Source of the DNA: Natronolimnohabitans sp. A-GB9
GTDB lineage: Archaea; Halobacteriota; Halobacteria; Halobacteriales; Natrialbaceae
Assembly: GCF_030848565.1 (NCBI RefSeq)
Contig: NZ_JAVDDV010000002.1
Location: 372,001-436,000, forward strand
Direction of reading: 5' to 3'
Length of the DNA stretch: 64,000 nucleotides
Below are positions 45,235-53,781 of the stretch, in pieces. Made by a program: the position numbers and the translations under genes. How positions within the stretch are numbered: the first letter of the stretch is position 1; the number at the start of each line of letters is the position of its first letter. The notes under the pieces were generated by a model, which was not told where the DNA came from, did no database searches, and was given only the letters and a program-made list of their open reading frames with translations.

Positions 45235-45456
45235 TTATGCTTCGTCTTCGTCTTCGAGGTCGCCCTCTTCGCGCTGGATCGTCTTGATCCGCGCGATGGT
45301 GCGACTCAGTTCGCCGATACGGCCCGGGTTCTCCGGGGCCCCACCGGCGGCCAGGACGGACTTCTGGTTGAGCAGTTCCGTCTCGAGTTCCTCGAGTTCT
45401 TCCTGCCGTTCGGCAGGCGTCATGTCGCGGATTTCTTCGACGTGGAGAATAGCCAT
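45235..45456 (-). CDS. rpl29: Ribosomal protein uL29
   Basis: The 73-residue protein begins [47 protein letters not shown], two helices typical of uL29, near the polypeptide exit. It overlaps rps3 by one base. Confidence 0.95.
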   Translation of the reverse strand: MAILHVEEIRDMTPAERQEELEELETELLNQKSVLAAGGAPENPGRIGELSRTIARIKTIQREEGDLEDEDEA

Positions 45457-46397
45457 CAGGCGTCACCTCCTTCGTCTCCGTCTTCGTCTTCCTCGTCCAT
45501 CTCAGCCATCAGCTCTTCGGCTTCGGCCTCGACGTCTTCCTCGAGTTCGTCTAGGTCCTCTTCGATCGGCGACTCGTCGGGAATCTCGACTTCTTCCTCG
45601 TCTTCGCCGGCGACCTCTTCCTCGATGACTTCCTCGACGGCCTCTTCGTCGACTTCGGGCTCGGGCTCGACGGCGTCCTCGGCAGGTGCCTCGGCACCTT
45701 CCGCGGTTGCCTCGGCCTCCTGGGGTTCGCCTTCGAGCAGTTCCTCGACGCCCTCGGCCTCGTTGGCCTCGACGGCCTCGGGGACGAGTTCTTCGGGATC
45801 GACGTCCTCCTGGATCTCGAAGTCGTCGGGGAGTTCGGCACCCGGCGGGATGATCTTGACGTCGACGCCGATGGTACCGAGTTTCATCACTGCGACGCCC
45901 TGACCGTGGTCGACGACCTCTTCGGCGGGTTCGCCGTTGTGTTTGATGTAGCCACGGTTGAACTTCTCGACGCGCGATCGAGCGCCGGTGACCTTCCCGG
46001 AGAGGACGATCTCGGCGCCGAGTGCGCCGGCTTCCATGATCCGGTCGATCGTCGTGTGACCGGCTTTCCGGAAGTACCAGCCACGCTCGAGTGCGTTGGC
46101 CAGTCGATCGGCGACGATCCGTGCGTTGAGGTCGGGTTCCTCGACCTCCTGGACGTCGATCTGTGGGTCCTCGAGGTCGAACTGCTCCTCGAGAGCCGTC
46201 GTGATCTTTCGGATGTTCTCGCCGCCTTTACCGATGACCATCCCCGGCTTCTCGGCCTTGAGGACGATCTGGGTGCCCATCGGCGTCTTGGCGACGTCCA
46301 TACCACCGTAGCCTGCGCGGCCGAGCTCTTCCTGGAAGAACTCGTCGATCTGGGACCGCTGCAGGCCGTTTTCGATGAATTGTTGTTCGTCAGCCAT
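45456..46397 (-). CDS. rps3: Ribosomal protein uS3 with long acidic tail
   Basis: The 313-residue protein has an N-terminal KH domain ([14 protein letters not shown]) and the S3 C-terminal domain ([18 protein letters not shown]), then a very acidic tail of about 110 residues (from [13 protein letters not shown] onward) that is mostly Glu. Long acidic tails of this kind are known in haloarchaeal S3. It overlaps rpl22 by one base. Confidence 0.95.
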   Translation of the reverse strand: MADEQQFIENGLQRSQIDEFFQEELGRAGYGGMDVAKTPMGTQIVLKAEKPGMVIGKGGENIRKITTALEEQFDLEDPQIDVQEVEEPDLNARIVADRLANALERGWYFRKAGHTTIDRIMEAGALGAEIVLSGKVTGARSRVEKFNRGYIKHNGEPAEEVVDHGQGVAVMKLGTIGVDVKIIPPGAELPDDFEIQEDVDPEELVPEAVEANEAEGVEELLEGEPQEAEATAEGAEAPAEDAVEPEPEVDEEAVEEVIEEEVAGEDEEEVEIPDESPIEEDLDELEEDVEAEAEELMAEMDEEDEDGDEGGDA

Positions 46398-46876
46398 TAG
46401 TTTTCACCCTCCTCGTCCTCGTCGACTTCTTCGACGATGATTTCGACGTCGACCTCCGGCGTGTTCCACGCCGATGCACGCCCCATCGCGCGGGGCTTGC
46501 GGCCGACCGACTCGCCGACCTTGTGGGCGGCGACGTGGACGATTTCCATCGACGCGCCGTCGAATCCCTGGTTGTCGGCGTTGGCCTCGACGTTCTCGAG
46601 CAGGTCGAGGAACTCCCCCGAGACCTTCTCGGGGTACTTGCCGGCGTCCCAGCCGTCGATATCCGAGCGGTGGCCGGCGCCCGTGTTGTGGGACTTGAAC
46701 GGAACCGACTGCTCTTCGTCGATGACGTCCTGGAGGTACGCCTGGGCCTCCTCGACGGTACGACCCTTGATCGCGCGTGCGACCTCCTTGCTGTGCTTGT
46801 GGCTCATGTGACGCTCCCGGAGCATCGCTTTCGCGGTCGTGTCCGGATCCGCGTCGACTGAGTAGTTGATTCCCAT
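46397..46876 (-). CDS. rpl22: Ribosomal protein uL22
   Basis: The 159-residue protein begins [44 protein letters not shown], the archaeal uL22 that lines the exit tunnel. The conserved Arg/Gly region [17 protein letters not shown] is present. It overlaps rps3 by one base. Confidence 0.95.
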   Translation of the reverse strand: MGINYSVDADPDTTAKAMLRERHMSHKHSKEVARAIKGRTVEEAQAYLQDVIDEEQSVPFKSHNTGAGHRSDIDGWDAGKYPEKVSGEFLDLLENVEANADNQGFDGASMEIVHVAAHKVGESVGRKPRAMGRASAWNTPEVDVEIIVEEVDEDEEGEN

Positions 46877-46883
46877 GCGTGAA

Positions 46884-47306
46884 TCACTTCAGTGGGACGA
46901 ACTTCGAGGAGCGAGTCGCGCCGATACCTGCCTGTCCGTGCTCGACGGACGTGCGGGTCAGCTGGAACTCGCCGAGATAGTGTCCGATCATCTCGGGTTC
47001 GATACGGACGCGCTCGAACGACTGGCCGGTGTAGACCTCGAAGGTCAGTCCGACGAACTCCGGCAGGATCGGCATATCCCGCAGATGCGTTCGGATCGGC
47101 GCGTTCGCAGTCTCCTCTTCGTCTTTCTCGCGGGCCTCCTCGAGCAGCTTCTGCTTCTCGACGGAGAGACCGCGTTCGATACTTCGCCGCTGGCGAGCGG
47201 GTAGCAGTTCCGCGACTTCCTCGAGCTCCATGTCCTGCAGCTCGTCGAGCGTGTGGCCGCGGTAGGTGAACTCACCTTCACGGCCGGTTCTGTACTCCTG
47301 ACTCAT
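46884..47306 (-). CDS. rps19: Ribosomal protein uS19
   Basis: The 140-residue protein begins [47 protein letters not shown] and includes the S19 motif of conserved GHYLGEF, binding 16S rRNA helices near the A site. It overlaps rpl2 by 4 bp. Confidence 0.95.
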   Translation of the reverse strand: MSQEYRTGREGEFTYRGHTLDELQDMELEEVAELLPARQRRSIERGLSVEKQKLLEEAREKDEEETANAPIRTHLRDMPILPEFVGLTFEVYTGQSFERVRIEPEMIGHYLGEFQLTRTSVEHGQAGIGATRSSKFVPLK

Positions 47307-48025
47307 TTGTTTCCACCTCGGCCGGTACGACGCGAGGAGATGTCACCCACCTTCCGTCCCGGCGGGGCGTCCCGCGAGACGGACTTGGGTTTGCCGGGGT
47401 GCTGTCGGCCGCCGCCACCGAAGGGGTGGTCGACGGCGTTCATCGCGACACCGCGGACGCGGGGCCACTTGCCACCACGGGCTTTCATTTTGTGGTGTTT
47501 GTTCCCTGCCTTGACCATCGGCTTCTCCGTGCGACCGCCACCGGCGACGACGCCGATGGTGGCACGACACTGCGGGTCGAGGCGCTTGACTTCACCGCTT
47601 GGCAGCTGAACGACCGCGGCGTTGCGGTCGTGAGTGATCAGGTCCGCGTTGACACCGGAGGCACGGGCGAACTTACCGCCGTCGCCCGGGTTGGCCTCGA
47701 TGTTACAGACCGGAACCCCTTCCGGAATTTCAGCAAGCGGCAGCGTGTTGCCCGGCTTGATCTCGGCCGAGACGCCGACCTGGATCTCTTCGCCGACGCT
47801 GACGCCTTCGGGTGCGAGGACGAGACGCTGTTCGCCGTCCTCGAACTCGATGGCCGCGACAGGTGCCGATCGGGCCGGGTCGTGTTCGATGTCGACGACC
47901 GTCCCGCGGACGACGTCGTCGTCCTCGGCCTTTTTGTGGTCGAGCTTCGCTTTGTATCGGTGCGACGGGGCACGGAACGTGGAGGTCCCGCGTCCGCGTC
48001 GTTGTCCGAGAATGCGTCGTCCCAT
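47303..48025 (-). CDS. rpl2: Ribosomal protein uL2
   Basis: The 240-residue protein starts [39 protein letters not shown] and has the conserved [21 protein letters not shown] segment, with the His needed for peptidyl transfer function. It is 2 bp from rpl23. Confidence 0.96.
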   Translation of the reverse strand: MGRRILGQRRGRGTSTFRAPSHRYKAKLDHKKAEDDDVVRGTVVDIEHDPARSAPVAAIEFEDGEQRLVLAPEGVSVGEEIQVGVSAEIKPGNTLPLAEIPEGVPVCNIEANPGDGGKFARASGVNADLITHDRNAAVVQLPSGEVKRLDPQCRATIGVVAGGGRTEKPMVKAGNKHHKMKARGGKWPRVRGVAMNAVDHPFGGGGRQHPGKPKSVSRDAPPGRKVGDISSRRTGRGGNK

Positions 48026-48027
48026 CG

Positions 48028-48282
48028 TTAGAACACCCCGATTCGCGAGGCGACTTCCTGTGCGTCGTCGTCCTCGGAGAGTTTGACGACTGCTTTCTTC
48101 TTGCCGTTCATCGTGACCTGTGTGTTGATGTCGTCGACCGTGACCTCGAAGCGCTCTTCGACGACGTCACTGATCTCCGGCTTGGTGGCGTCGGGGTTGA
48201 CGACGAACTGGAGCTTGTTCTCGAAGTCCATGTCGTTCATCGCCTTCTCCGTGACCAGCGGGTGTTCGATGATCGAACTCAT
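48028..48282 (-). CDS. rpl23: Ribosomal protein uL23
   Basis: The 84-residue protein begins MSSIIEHPLVTEKAMNDMDFENKLQFVVNPDATKPEI, uL23, which sits at the tunnel exit and binds signal recognition particle. It overlaps rpl4 by 4 bp. Confidence 0.95.
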   Translation of the reverse strand: MSSIIEHPLVTEKAMNDMDFENKLQFVVNPDATKPEISDVVEERFEVTVDDINTQVTMNGKKKAVVKLSEDDDAQEVASRIGVF

Positions 48283-49031
48283 CGGTCTGCCACCTCCTCG
48301 AGTGCGCTTTCGGTCCAGACGGTCAGTCGACCCGGCTGTGCGCCGGGTGCGAGTTCTTCTGCGTTGACCTCCGCAGCGGTCGTCACGTCGGCTCCAGCGA
48401 GGTTCCGGGCCGCACGGGACGGACCGGACTCGCTCGAGGTGACGAACAGGATCGACTTGGGCTCTTGGTACTTCCGACCGCGGGTCTTTCCGCGACCCGA
48501 GCGGACGTTGCGGCCCTCGTCGGCGCGTTCGATGTCTTCGTCGAGACCAGCGGCCTCGAGGAAGGAGACGACTTCCTTCGTCTTCTTCAGCTCCTCGAAC
48601 TCGTCGGAGACGACGACCGGAAGCTCGGCGTCGTCGTCGAACGCGTGTCCGCGCTCAGCGACGAGTTCGGCATCGGTTGTCGCGGCGATGGCGCTGCGGA
48701 TTGCCAGTTTCTTCTCTTTCGTGTTGATCGATTCGGACCAGTCCTTCTCGGCCTTTGGCGGGTGGGCCTTTCGTCCCTTGACGGTCTGGGGAACGCGTCG
48801 ACCGCGTCCCTCCTGTCGTGGAACGTGGGCCATCCCGCGGCCGCTGCCGAACGATTCGGCCGGCGTACGGAGGCCGGCGAACTCGTCGGCACCGTAGTCC
48901 TGTTTCCGGTTTGCCTGGGCGACGCGAACGGCGCGGGCGATCAGGTCCGGGCGGTACTGGGTCTCGAAGACCGCCGGGAGCGTAACCGAGCCCGCGTCGT
49001 CGCCGTCCAGGTCTCGTACTGTTGCGTCCAT
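48279..49031 (-). CDS. rpl4: Ribosomal protein uL4
   Basis: The 250-residue protein begins MDATVRDLDGDDAGSVTLPAVFETQYRPDLIARAVRVAQANRKQDYG, an archaeal uL4 with the tunnel loop (GRGMAHVPRQEGRGRRVPQTVKGRKAHPP). It is 3 bp from rpl3. Confidence 0.95.
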   Translation of the reverse strand: MDATVRDLDGDDAGSVTLPAVFETQYRPDLIARAVRVAQANRKQDYGADEFAGLRTPAESFGSGRGMAHVPRQEGRGRRVPQTVKGRKAHPPKAEKDWSESINTKEKKLAIRSAIAATTDAELVAERGHAFDDDAELPVVVSDEFEELKKTKEVVSFLEAAGLDEDIERADEGRNVRSGRGKTRGRKYQEPKSILFVTSSESGPSRAARNLAGADVTTAAEVNAEELAPGAQPGRLTVWTESALEEVADR

Positions 49032-49034
49032 GAT

Positions 49035-50054
49035 TTATCCCTGGTTAGATGCGGTGGAGACGTAGCGCACCTCGGGATCGAGGCGCGGCTGGTCTCCGGG
49101 TCGGATCGCCGGGCGGAAGCGCACGAGACGCTTCTCCGGCCCGGGGAGCGAGCCCTTGATCAGCGCGTGCGGTCCGTCGACTTCGCCGTAGTTGACGAAG
49201 CCGCCGTCGACCGTCGCGTCGGCGCCGTCGCCGATGTCGACGAGGCGCTTGTTCAGTTCCGTCCGCTGGTGGTAGCCGGTCTGGCCCTGCTGTGGGACCG
49301 TCGACCGGACACGGGACGGGTTCCAGGGACCGAGGTTCCCGATGCGGCGGCGCCAGCCCTGCCGGGCGTGTTTGCCCTTGCGTTTCTGGACGCCCCAGCG
49401 TTTGACGGGGCCCTGGGTCCCTTTCCCTTTCGTGACGCCGCTTGCGTCGACGTACTCGCCAGCGCGGAACACGTCGTTCATGACGTGTTCGCCGCCGTCC
49501 TCGAGCAGTTCGAGGGCGAAGTCGACGCGTTCCTCGACGGAACCGCCGCCGACGCGCGTCTCCATCACGTCCGGTTTCTTCTTGGGGACCGAGGGAACCT
49601 CGGACGGAACCGTATGCGTGATGACGCGGACGTCGTCGACGCGTCCCTCCGAGAGGAGGCCGCGAAGCTCGTCTTCGGCGGCGTTGGCGTCGTAGTCGTC
49701 ACCGGGGAGGTCGAGGGTCCGATCGAGTTCGGGGACGAACTCGTCGGTCCAGACCTCGGTAACCGGCTGCTTTCCGTACGGCGTGTCTTCGTACGCACGC
49801 AGGGCGACGGCGCGCATTGGCGGCGTCTCCACGATCGTCACGGGGACGGTCTGTTCCATCCCCTCGGTCGGCGAGTTTGCTTGATCGTCGACCATGACGA
49901 CGTGGGTCATGCCGGCCTTGTAGCCCGCGAAACCCTGGAGCGTCGGCTGTCCTTCGTCGTCCGGCCACGAGTTGAAGCGTGGGACCTCGCTGGTCGCACG
50001 CTTTCGTGGGCCGAACCCGAGTGAGCCTTTGCGTGGTGAATTTGCTTGTGGCAT
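49035..50054 (-). CDS. rpl3: Ribosomal protein uL3
   Basis: The 339-residue protein begins MPQANSPRKGSLGFGPRKRATSEVPRFNSWPDDEGQPTLQGFAGYKAGMTHVVMVDDQ, archaeal uL3. The basic tip (GVQKRKGKHARQGWRRRIGNLGPWNPSRVR) reaches the peptidyl transferase centre. It is the first ribosomal protein gene and lies 4 bp from the SPOUT gene. Confidence 0.96.
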   Translation of the reverse strand: MPQANSPRKGSLGFGPRKRATSEVPRFNSWPDDEGQPTLQGFAGYKAGMTHVVMVDDQANSPTEGMEQTVPVTIVETPPMRAVALRAYEDTPYGKQPVTEVWTDEFVPELDRTLDLPGDDYDANAAEDELRGLLSEGRVDDVRVITHTVPSEVPSVPKKKPDVMETRVGGGSVEERVDFALELLEDGGEHVMNDVFRAGEYVDASGVTKGKGTQGPVKRWGVQKRKGKHARQGWRRRIGNLGPWNPSRVRSTVPQQGQTGYHQRTELNKRLVDIGDGADATVDGGFVNYGEVDGPHALIKGSLPGPEKRLVRFRPAIRPGDQPRLDPEVRYVSTASNQG

Positions 50055-50058
50055 TCTA

Positions 50059-50931
50059 TCACTCTCTCAGTGAGAGGGGAGCGAGAGTAGCGAACAGAGC
50101 CTCTTCCGTTCGCACGACCTCACTCCCTTGGTTCGGAACCGTGTTCAGCCAGAGGTCGAACCCCGGATCGGCATCGGTTGTGGGTTCGACTCCGTCATCC
50201 GCATCGTCCCCATACTGGGCGGCGACAGCGGATGCCTCGATTCCGAGGATATCCGGCAGCCCTCGCTCGGGCGCGCCGAATGCGACGGTCATCCCGTCGT
50301 CGACACGTCCGGCCAGCGTCTCGAGTCGCCCGACGGTGAGTTCCTCACCGTACCGGGACGACGCGATACAGACGCCGGCGTCCTCACGGCCGAGTGCTGC
50401 GGAGAGGTCCGTCCGCTCGATCGACAGCCCTGGAAGGGGCTCGTCGACGAGCTTGGCCCGGACCGGTCGTCGCGAAGAGATCCTGACGGTCACGCGCTCT
50501 CCCGCTTCGACCTCCATATCCGGAGGCGTGTTGAGGGAGATCGGGTGTTGCAGTCCGCAATTGACCCGGACGCGCCCTTCAGGTCCGACCTCGGTCACGA
50601 TCCCTTGTCTTGACGACCCCGAACCGTTCGATTCGGAGCCGGTCTGTGACACGGCACGGAGCGGCGGCAAGACACCCGCGTACTCCAGTTCGTCCCGCAT
50701 CCCCCACACCTCGTTTCGGAGGTACGGCGGCGTTGCGGCGTACCGCAAGACGGTGTGTACGAACCCGCCGTCGAATCGCCCTGTTTCGCCGTCCGGATCG
50801 GGGAAGACGATCAGGCGATCGGCCCGGAAGATCGTCGCCGCGCGGGCGACGTATCCGAGTTTGCGAGTTGCCTCGCGTTTGTCCTCGGCTTCACGGGTGA
50901 GCGACGACGGCACGAGTACGCTGACGGTCAT
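50059..50931 (-). CDS. SPOUT-superfamily RNA methyltransferase (DUF171/C9orf114-like)
   Basis: The 290-residue protein starts MTVSVLVPSSLTREAEDKREATRKLGYVARAATIFRADRLIVFPD and ends with GMTVAFGAPERGLPDILGIEA and LWLNTVPNQGSEVVRTEEALFATLAPL, a trefoil-knot cofactor-binding core of SPOUT methyltransferases. An OB-like middle domain (PEGRVRVNCGLQHPISLNT) is inserted. Homologues sit just upstream of rpl3 in many archaea and are predicted to methylate rRNA. It is the probable first gene of the operon. Confidence 0.85.
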   Translation of the reverse strand: MTVSVLVPSSLTREAEDKREATRKLGYVARAATIFRADRLIVFPDPDGETGRFDGGFVHTVLRYAATPPYLRNEVWGMRDELEYAGVLPPLRAVSQTGSESNGSGSSRQGIVTEVGPEGRVRVNCGLQHPISLNTPPDMEVEAGERVTVRISSRRPVRAKLVDEPLPGLSIERTDLSAALGREDAGVCIASSRYGEELTVGRLETLAGRVDDGMTVAFGAPERGLPDILGIEASAVAAQYGDDADDGVEPTTDADPGFDLWLNTVPNQGSEVVRTEEALFATLAPLSLRE

Positions 50932-51234
50932 GCCGAGACGCTTCGGCGCCGCGTCACTAGACTGTAGCGATGTCTTGCGGTCAAGGTCTTAAAAGGATAG
51001 CGGATTCGATCCCGGCTGTGACTCGCTCTCGGGTGAGAATTCGACACATACAGGTCACGGCGAGTGGCCGTCATCGAGGGTGATACTTTTCCCCACACGC
51101 TCGATCCGATCGGGCGAATACGCTGTCCGATGGGACGGCCGCTCGAGCACTCCTCGGCCGGCCGAATCGGCAATTGCGCGTGACTCGAGCGTGTGATACG
51201 ACGTCCATTGCCACAGCTGATTCGGTTCGCAACC

Positions 51235-51240
51235 CTTATA
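51235..51240 (+). promoter_or_regulatory. TATA-like box of tRNA-Gly copy 1
   Basis: CTTATA lies 34-39 bp before the tRNA start at 51274, as expected for an archaeal tRNA promoter with a short leader. Confidence 0.4.
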
Positions 51241-51273
51241 CACCTCTCCCGAGTTAGATGTAACTGCAACAGG

Positions 51274-51344
51274 GCGCTGGTAGTGTAGTGGTATCACGTG
51301 ACCTTGCCATGGTCACAACCTGGGTTCAAATCCCAGCCAGCGCA
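51274..51344 (+). tRNA. tRNA-Gly (GCC), copy 1
   Basis: A 71-nt cloverleaf: acceptor GCGCTGG/CCAGCGC, D arm TAGTGTAGTGGTATCA, anticodon arm TGACC-TTGCCAT-GGTCA with anticodon GCC, T arm CTGGGTTCAAATCCCAG, discriminator A. An identical gene lies at 51681-51751. Confidence 0.95.
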
Positions 51345-51349
51345 TTTCT
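51323..51349 (+). repeat. 27-bp direct repeat (tRNA-Gly copy 1 end)
   Basis: The T arm, acceptor 3' strand and the next five bases (TTTCT) recur exactly at 51443-51469, 51730-51756 and 51900-51926. Two of the four lie in whole tRNA genes, two stand alone. They could be attachment-site copies. Confidence 0.7.
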
Positions 51350-51442
51350 GTCGCGAACAAACCCGTGAGCGACAGCAATCGTTCTTTGATTTGAATCAGG
51401 GTAGCCGCAGCGCCGAACGGAGTGGGGCGACCGTCTACCCGT

Positions 51443-51469
51443 GGTTCAAATCCCAGCCAGCGCATTTCT
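51443..51469 (+). repeat. Detached tRNA-Gly 3' end, copy 1
   Basis: Exact 27-bp copy of the tRNA-Gly 3' end without a 5' half. It lies 120 bp after the matching part of tRNA-Gly copy 1 and is followed by TTTCTCTGAATCC, as in its twin at 51900. Confidence 0.75.
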
Positions 51470-51632
51470 CTGAATCCAACTCCACGAGCGATCGCGTACG
51501 TTCTGCTGTGATTAAGTGTCGCGAGTACGCAGTGGATTTTTTCCGGCCAGAGCCGAGGATGACGAACGAGCGGATCGGACTCGAGTCGCCCATAGAAATT
51601 TAGTAAGTATCGTGACACTCCTACTTTCGACA

Positions 51633-51640
51633 TTTATAAG
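51633..51640 (+). promoter_or_regulatory. TATA box of tRNA-Gly copy 2
   Basis: TTTATAAG lies 41-48 bp before the tRNA start at 51681. Confidence 0.45.
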
Positions 51641-51680
51641 TATCCGTGGCACCTCGATCGAAGTGTACTCGCAATCGAAC

Positions 51681-51751
51681 GCGCTGGTAGTGTAGTGGTA
51701 TCACGTGACCTTGCCATGGTCACAACCTGGGTTCAAATCCCAGCCAGCGCA
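51681..51751 (+). tRNA. tRNA-Gly (GCC), copy 2
   Basis: Identical to tRNA-Gly copy 1. The two genes start 407 bp apart and both are followed by the same trailer module, so they arose by a tandem duplication that included the downstream sequence. Confidence 0.95.
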
Positions 51752-51781
51752 TTTCTGTCGCGAACAAACCCGTGAGCGTTG

Positions 51782-51823
51782 CGTGGCGCTACGCGCCACG
51801 AAAGTTGCGAACGGCGAAGCCGT
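51782..51823. repeat. Paired hairpins in the tRNA-Gly copy 2 trailer
   Basis: CGTGGCGC-TAC-GCGCCACG and ACGGC-GAA-GCCGT lie within about 50 bp that are absent from the copy 1 trailer. They resemble the hairpins behind tRNA-Leu (6751-6791). This looks like an insertion of a small repeat unit into the copy 2 module. Confidence 0.6.
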
Positions 51824-51899
51824 GAGCGACGGAAATCGTTCTCGGATTTGAATTAGGGTAGCCGCAGCGCCGAACGGAGTGAGGCGACCGTCTACCCGT

Positions 51900-51926
51900 G
51901 GTTCAAATCCCAGCCAGCGCATTTCT
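51900..51926 (+). repeat. Detached tRNA-Gly 3' end, copy 2
   Basis: A second exact 27-bp copy of the tRNA-Gly 3' end, 170 bp after the matching part of tRNA-Gly copy 2. The extra 50 bp compared with copy 1 is the hairpin insertion. Confidence 0.75.
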
Positions 51927-51986
51927 CTGAATCCAACTCCACGAGCGATCGCGTACGAAGTGTCGCGAGTACGTAGTATCGACCGT

Positions 51987-52244
51987 ATGCGAGAGAGTTG
52001 GATCCGACTCGAGTGCGTCGACTGCGAGAAGCAGTGGGACGCCGCGCCTGCCGACTTGCCGTCGCCGGGCAACCAGTATACCTGCGAGCACTGCGGGGCA
52101 CAACGACCCGTCTCGGAGTTCGCCCGGACCCAGCGCAGCCTGGATATCCTCGAGGATGATCAGCGTCCGCGTTCAGTTCGAACCGCGTTATGTTCGCCGA
52201 GAATGATCGATTACTCGATCGTATTTCCGTGTCGTAACGCGTGA
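51987..52244 (+). CDS. Small zinc-ribbon protein, DUF7836-like
   Basis: The 85-residue protein begins MRESWIRLECVDCEKQWDAAPADLPSPGNQYTCEHCGAQRPVSEFARTQRSLDILEDD. Four cysteines (CVDC and CEHC) form a zinc ribbon. I recall this as a common haloarchaeal family (DUF7836). The C-terminal part beyond ILEDD is longer than I expect and may be non-homologous read-through sequence. The start at 51987 is where homology begins. Function unknown. Confidence 0.7.
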   Translation: MRESWIRLECVDCEKQWDAAPADLPSPGNQYTCEHCGAQRPVSEFARTQRSLDILEDDQRPRSVRTALCSPRMIDYSIVFPCRNA

Positions 52245-52432
52245 TTAGCACTCGAGTCGCTCGCGAATCGGGCTCGTTCGACAACGTTCATGAACGATAA
52301 TCCGCAATTGGGACCCACTCGAGTCCTGCGGTTTCGACGGCGTACGCCTAACGTTTCGTGACTAATTGGACGTTCCCACTGTCCACAGGCGGATTCAGTC
52401 ACGCTCGTCGATCGATATCGGCTGCGATTGGC

Positions 52433-52440
52433 TTTTATAC
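52433..52440 (+). promoter_or_regulatory. TATA box of the HalOD1 gene
   Basis: TTTTATAC lies 46-53 bp upstream of the ATG at 52486, giving a leader of about 20 nt. Confidence 0.45.
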
Positions 52441-52485
52441 CGCGAGTAACTACGAATCAATAGACGATTGAACCGCTGATCTCCT

Positions 52486-52839
52486 ATGCAAACTGAACTT
52501 CCAGCCACGGACGGCCCCGACGGACTGCAGTACGATCAGACCAACGACCGCTACGTCTTCGCTCACGACCCCGACGGTACCGCGACGATCACGACGACCA
52601 TCGTCCACGCGCTCGCGTCGATCGCCGATACCGACGTCTCGCAGGGTGAGTTCTCCCTCTACGACAGCGTCGATCCCGACGCCCTCGACCGTCTCTTCAG
52701 AAAGAAAGCCGACGGGACCGAACGCACGGGTGGACACGTCGCCTTCACTGCCCTCGAGCACGAGGTGTACGTCTACGCCAACGGCGACGTCATCATCTAC
52801 CCGCCGTCGGAGGCGTCGCGTCCGGGTCGAGCCGACTGA
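52486..52839 (+). CDS. Haloarchaeal output domain 1 (HalOD1) protein
   Basis: The 117-residue protein has the HalOD1 layout: DGLQYDQTNDRYVFAHD near the start, then TTTIVHALASIADTDVSQGEFSLYDSVDPDALDRLF and a closing beta pair (HVAFTALEHEVYVYANGDVIIYP). These domains often occur alone or after sensor domains in haloarchaeal signalling. The partner is unknown. No sensor gene is adjacent. Confidence 0.82.
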   Translation: MQTELPATDGPDGLQYDQTNDRYVFAHDPDGTATITTTIVHALASIADTDVSQGEFSLYDSVDPDALDRLFRKKADGTERTGGHVAFTALEHEVYVYANGDVIIYPPSEASRPGRAD

Positions 52840-53030
52840 TACCGTCGGTCGACGGTCCGCTGTCGCCGCTGCGGTTGGGTTCTTCGTTTTTCGACACTCG
52901 AGAGCGATAGCGATGGCGACAGCGACAGCGACGGGTCGACGGTCGCCCGATCGGCCCCACCGTCGCGTCGGCGTACCGATGAACGGACGGGATAGATGGC
53001 ATTTAGGATGTACGCGCCGATGGCTCTCCT

Positions 53031-53345
53031 ATGACAGTCGTCGCACTGTTGAGCGTCGCACCGGTGATCGAGGACAGCATGTCCGGCGAGGTCGCGAAGG
53101 CCGTCGATGCCCTCGAGGGCTACGACGTCGAGTACGAGACCAATCCCATGGGAACGGTGATCGAGGCCGAGGAGATCGGGGAACTGTTCACGGCCGCGCA
53201 GGCTGCCCACGAAGCGGTCGACGCCGACCGTGTGAGCACTGTTCTGAAGATCGACGACAAACGCAGTCGCGAGGGCTCCGCCGACGAGAAAGTCGAGGCC
53301 GTCGAGGAACACCTCGGACGGGCGGCGACGAACAGCGAGGAGTAG
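53031..53345 (+). CDS. Thiamine-binding protein, MTH1187 family
   Basis: The 104-residue protein begins MTVVALLSVAPVIEDSMSGEVAKAVDALEGYDVEYETNPMGTVIEAE, the ferredoxin-like fold of MTH1187/YkoF proteins that bind thiamine or related compounds. It forms dimers or tetramers in relatives. It stands alone here, upstream of a small copper-chaperone-like gene. Confidence 0.82.
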   Translation: MTVVALLSVAPVIEDSMSGEVAKAVDALEGYDVEYETNPMGTVIEAEEIGELFTAAQAAHEAVDADRVSTVLKIDDKRSREGSADEKVEAVEEHLGRAATNSEE

Positions 53346-53496
53346 TGCCCGAAGACTGCGAGGGCGTTTCGTCGCAGCAGCGGTACCGAGTAGACGCCCG
53401 GGTCGACAGTCCTGCCGCCGCTTTCCCGTCGACGGGCGACGCGGGGTTGTAGTCGAGAGCGGAAGACACTAGCCGTCCGGCGACCGAGCCACCGAT

Positions 53497-53706
53497 ATGG
53501 AACAGACGACGCTCGACGTCGACGGAATGGCCTGTGACGGTTGTGAAGCGAACGTGATCGACGCGCTCGAGGCCCTCGAGGGGGTCTCGTCGGCGACGGC
53601 CGACCACGAGGCCGGTACGGTTCGCGTCGAACACGACGAGGTGACCGTCGACGAGAACACACTCGGCGGGACGATCGAGGACGCCGGCTACGAGGTCGTC
53701 GCCTGA
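53497..53706 (+). CDS. Heavy-metal-associated domain protein, copper chaperone-like
   Basis: The 69-residue protein begins MEQTTLDVDGMACDGCEANVIDALEALEGV, with the GMxCxxC metal-binding motif of CopZ/Atx1-like chaperones (Cys near residues 13 and 16). The single domain fits a soluble copper carrier. It could serve copper delivery to the CuA/CuB oxidase in the same window, but no copper ATPase is adjacent, so this is only a suggestion. Confidence 0.88.
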   Translation: MEQTTLDVDGMACDGCEANVIDALEALEGVSSATADHEAGTVRVEHDEVTVDENTLGGTIEDAGYEVVA

Positions 53707-53781
53707 TCGCCGACGGCGACGACGCAGGCGGGCGGCCACGAACTGACAAACTGTTTTAGCGCGGAGCGTGAACCGACCGGT

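Noticed and set aside
51443-51464. Third and fourth tRNA-Gly genes
   Set aside because: Only the 3' part is present; there is no D arm or anticodon arm before it.
51298-51603. Open frames within the tRNA-Gly modules
   Set aside because: They are made by the duplicated tRNA-trailer repeat and not by a protein pattern.
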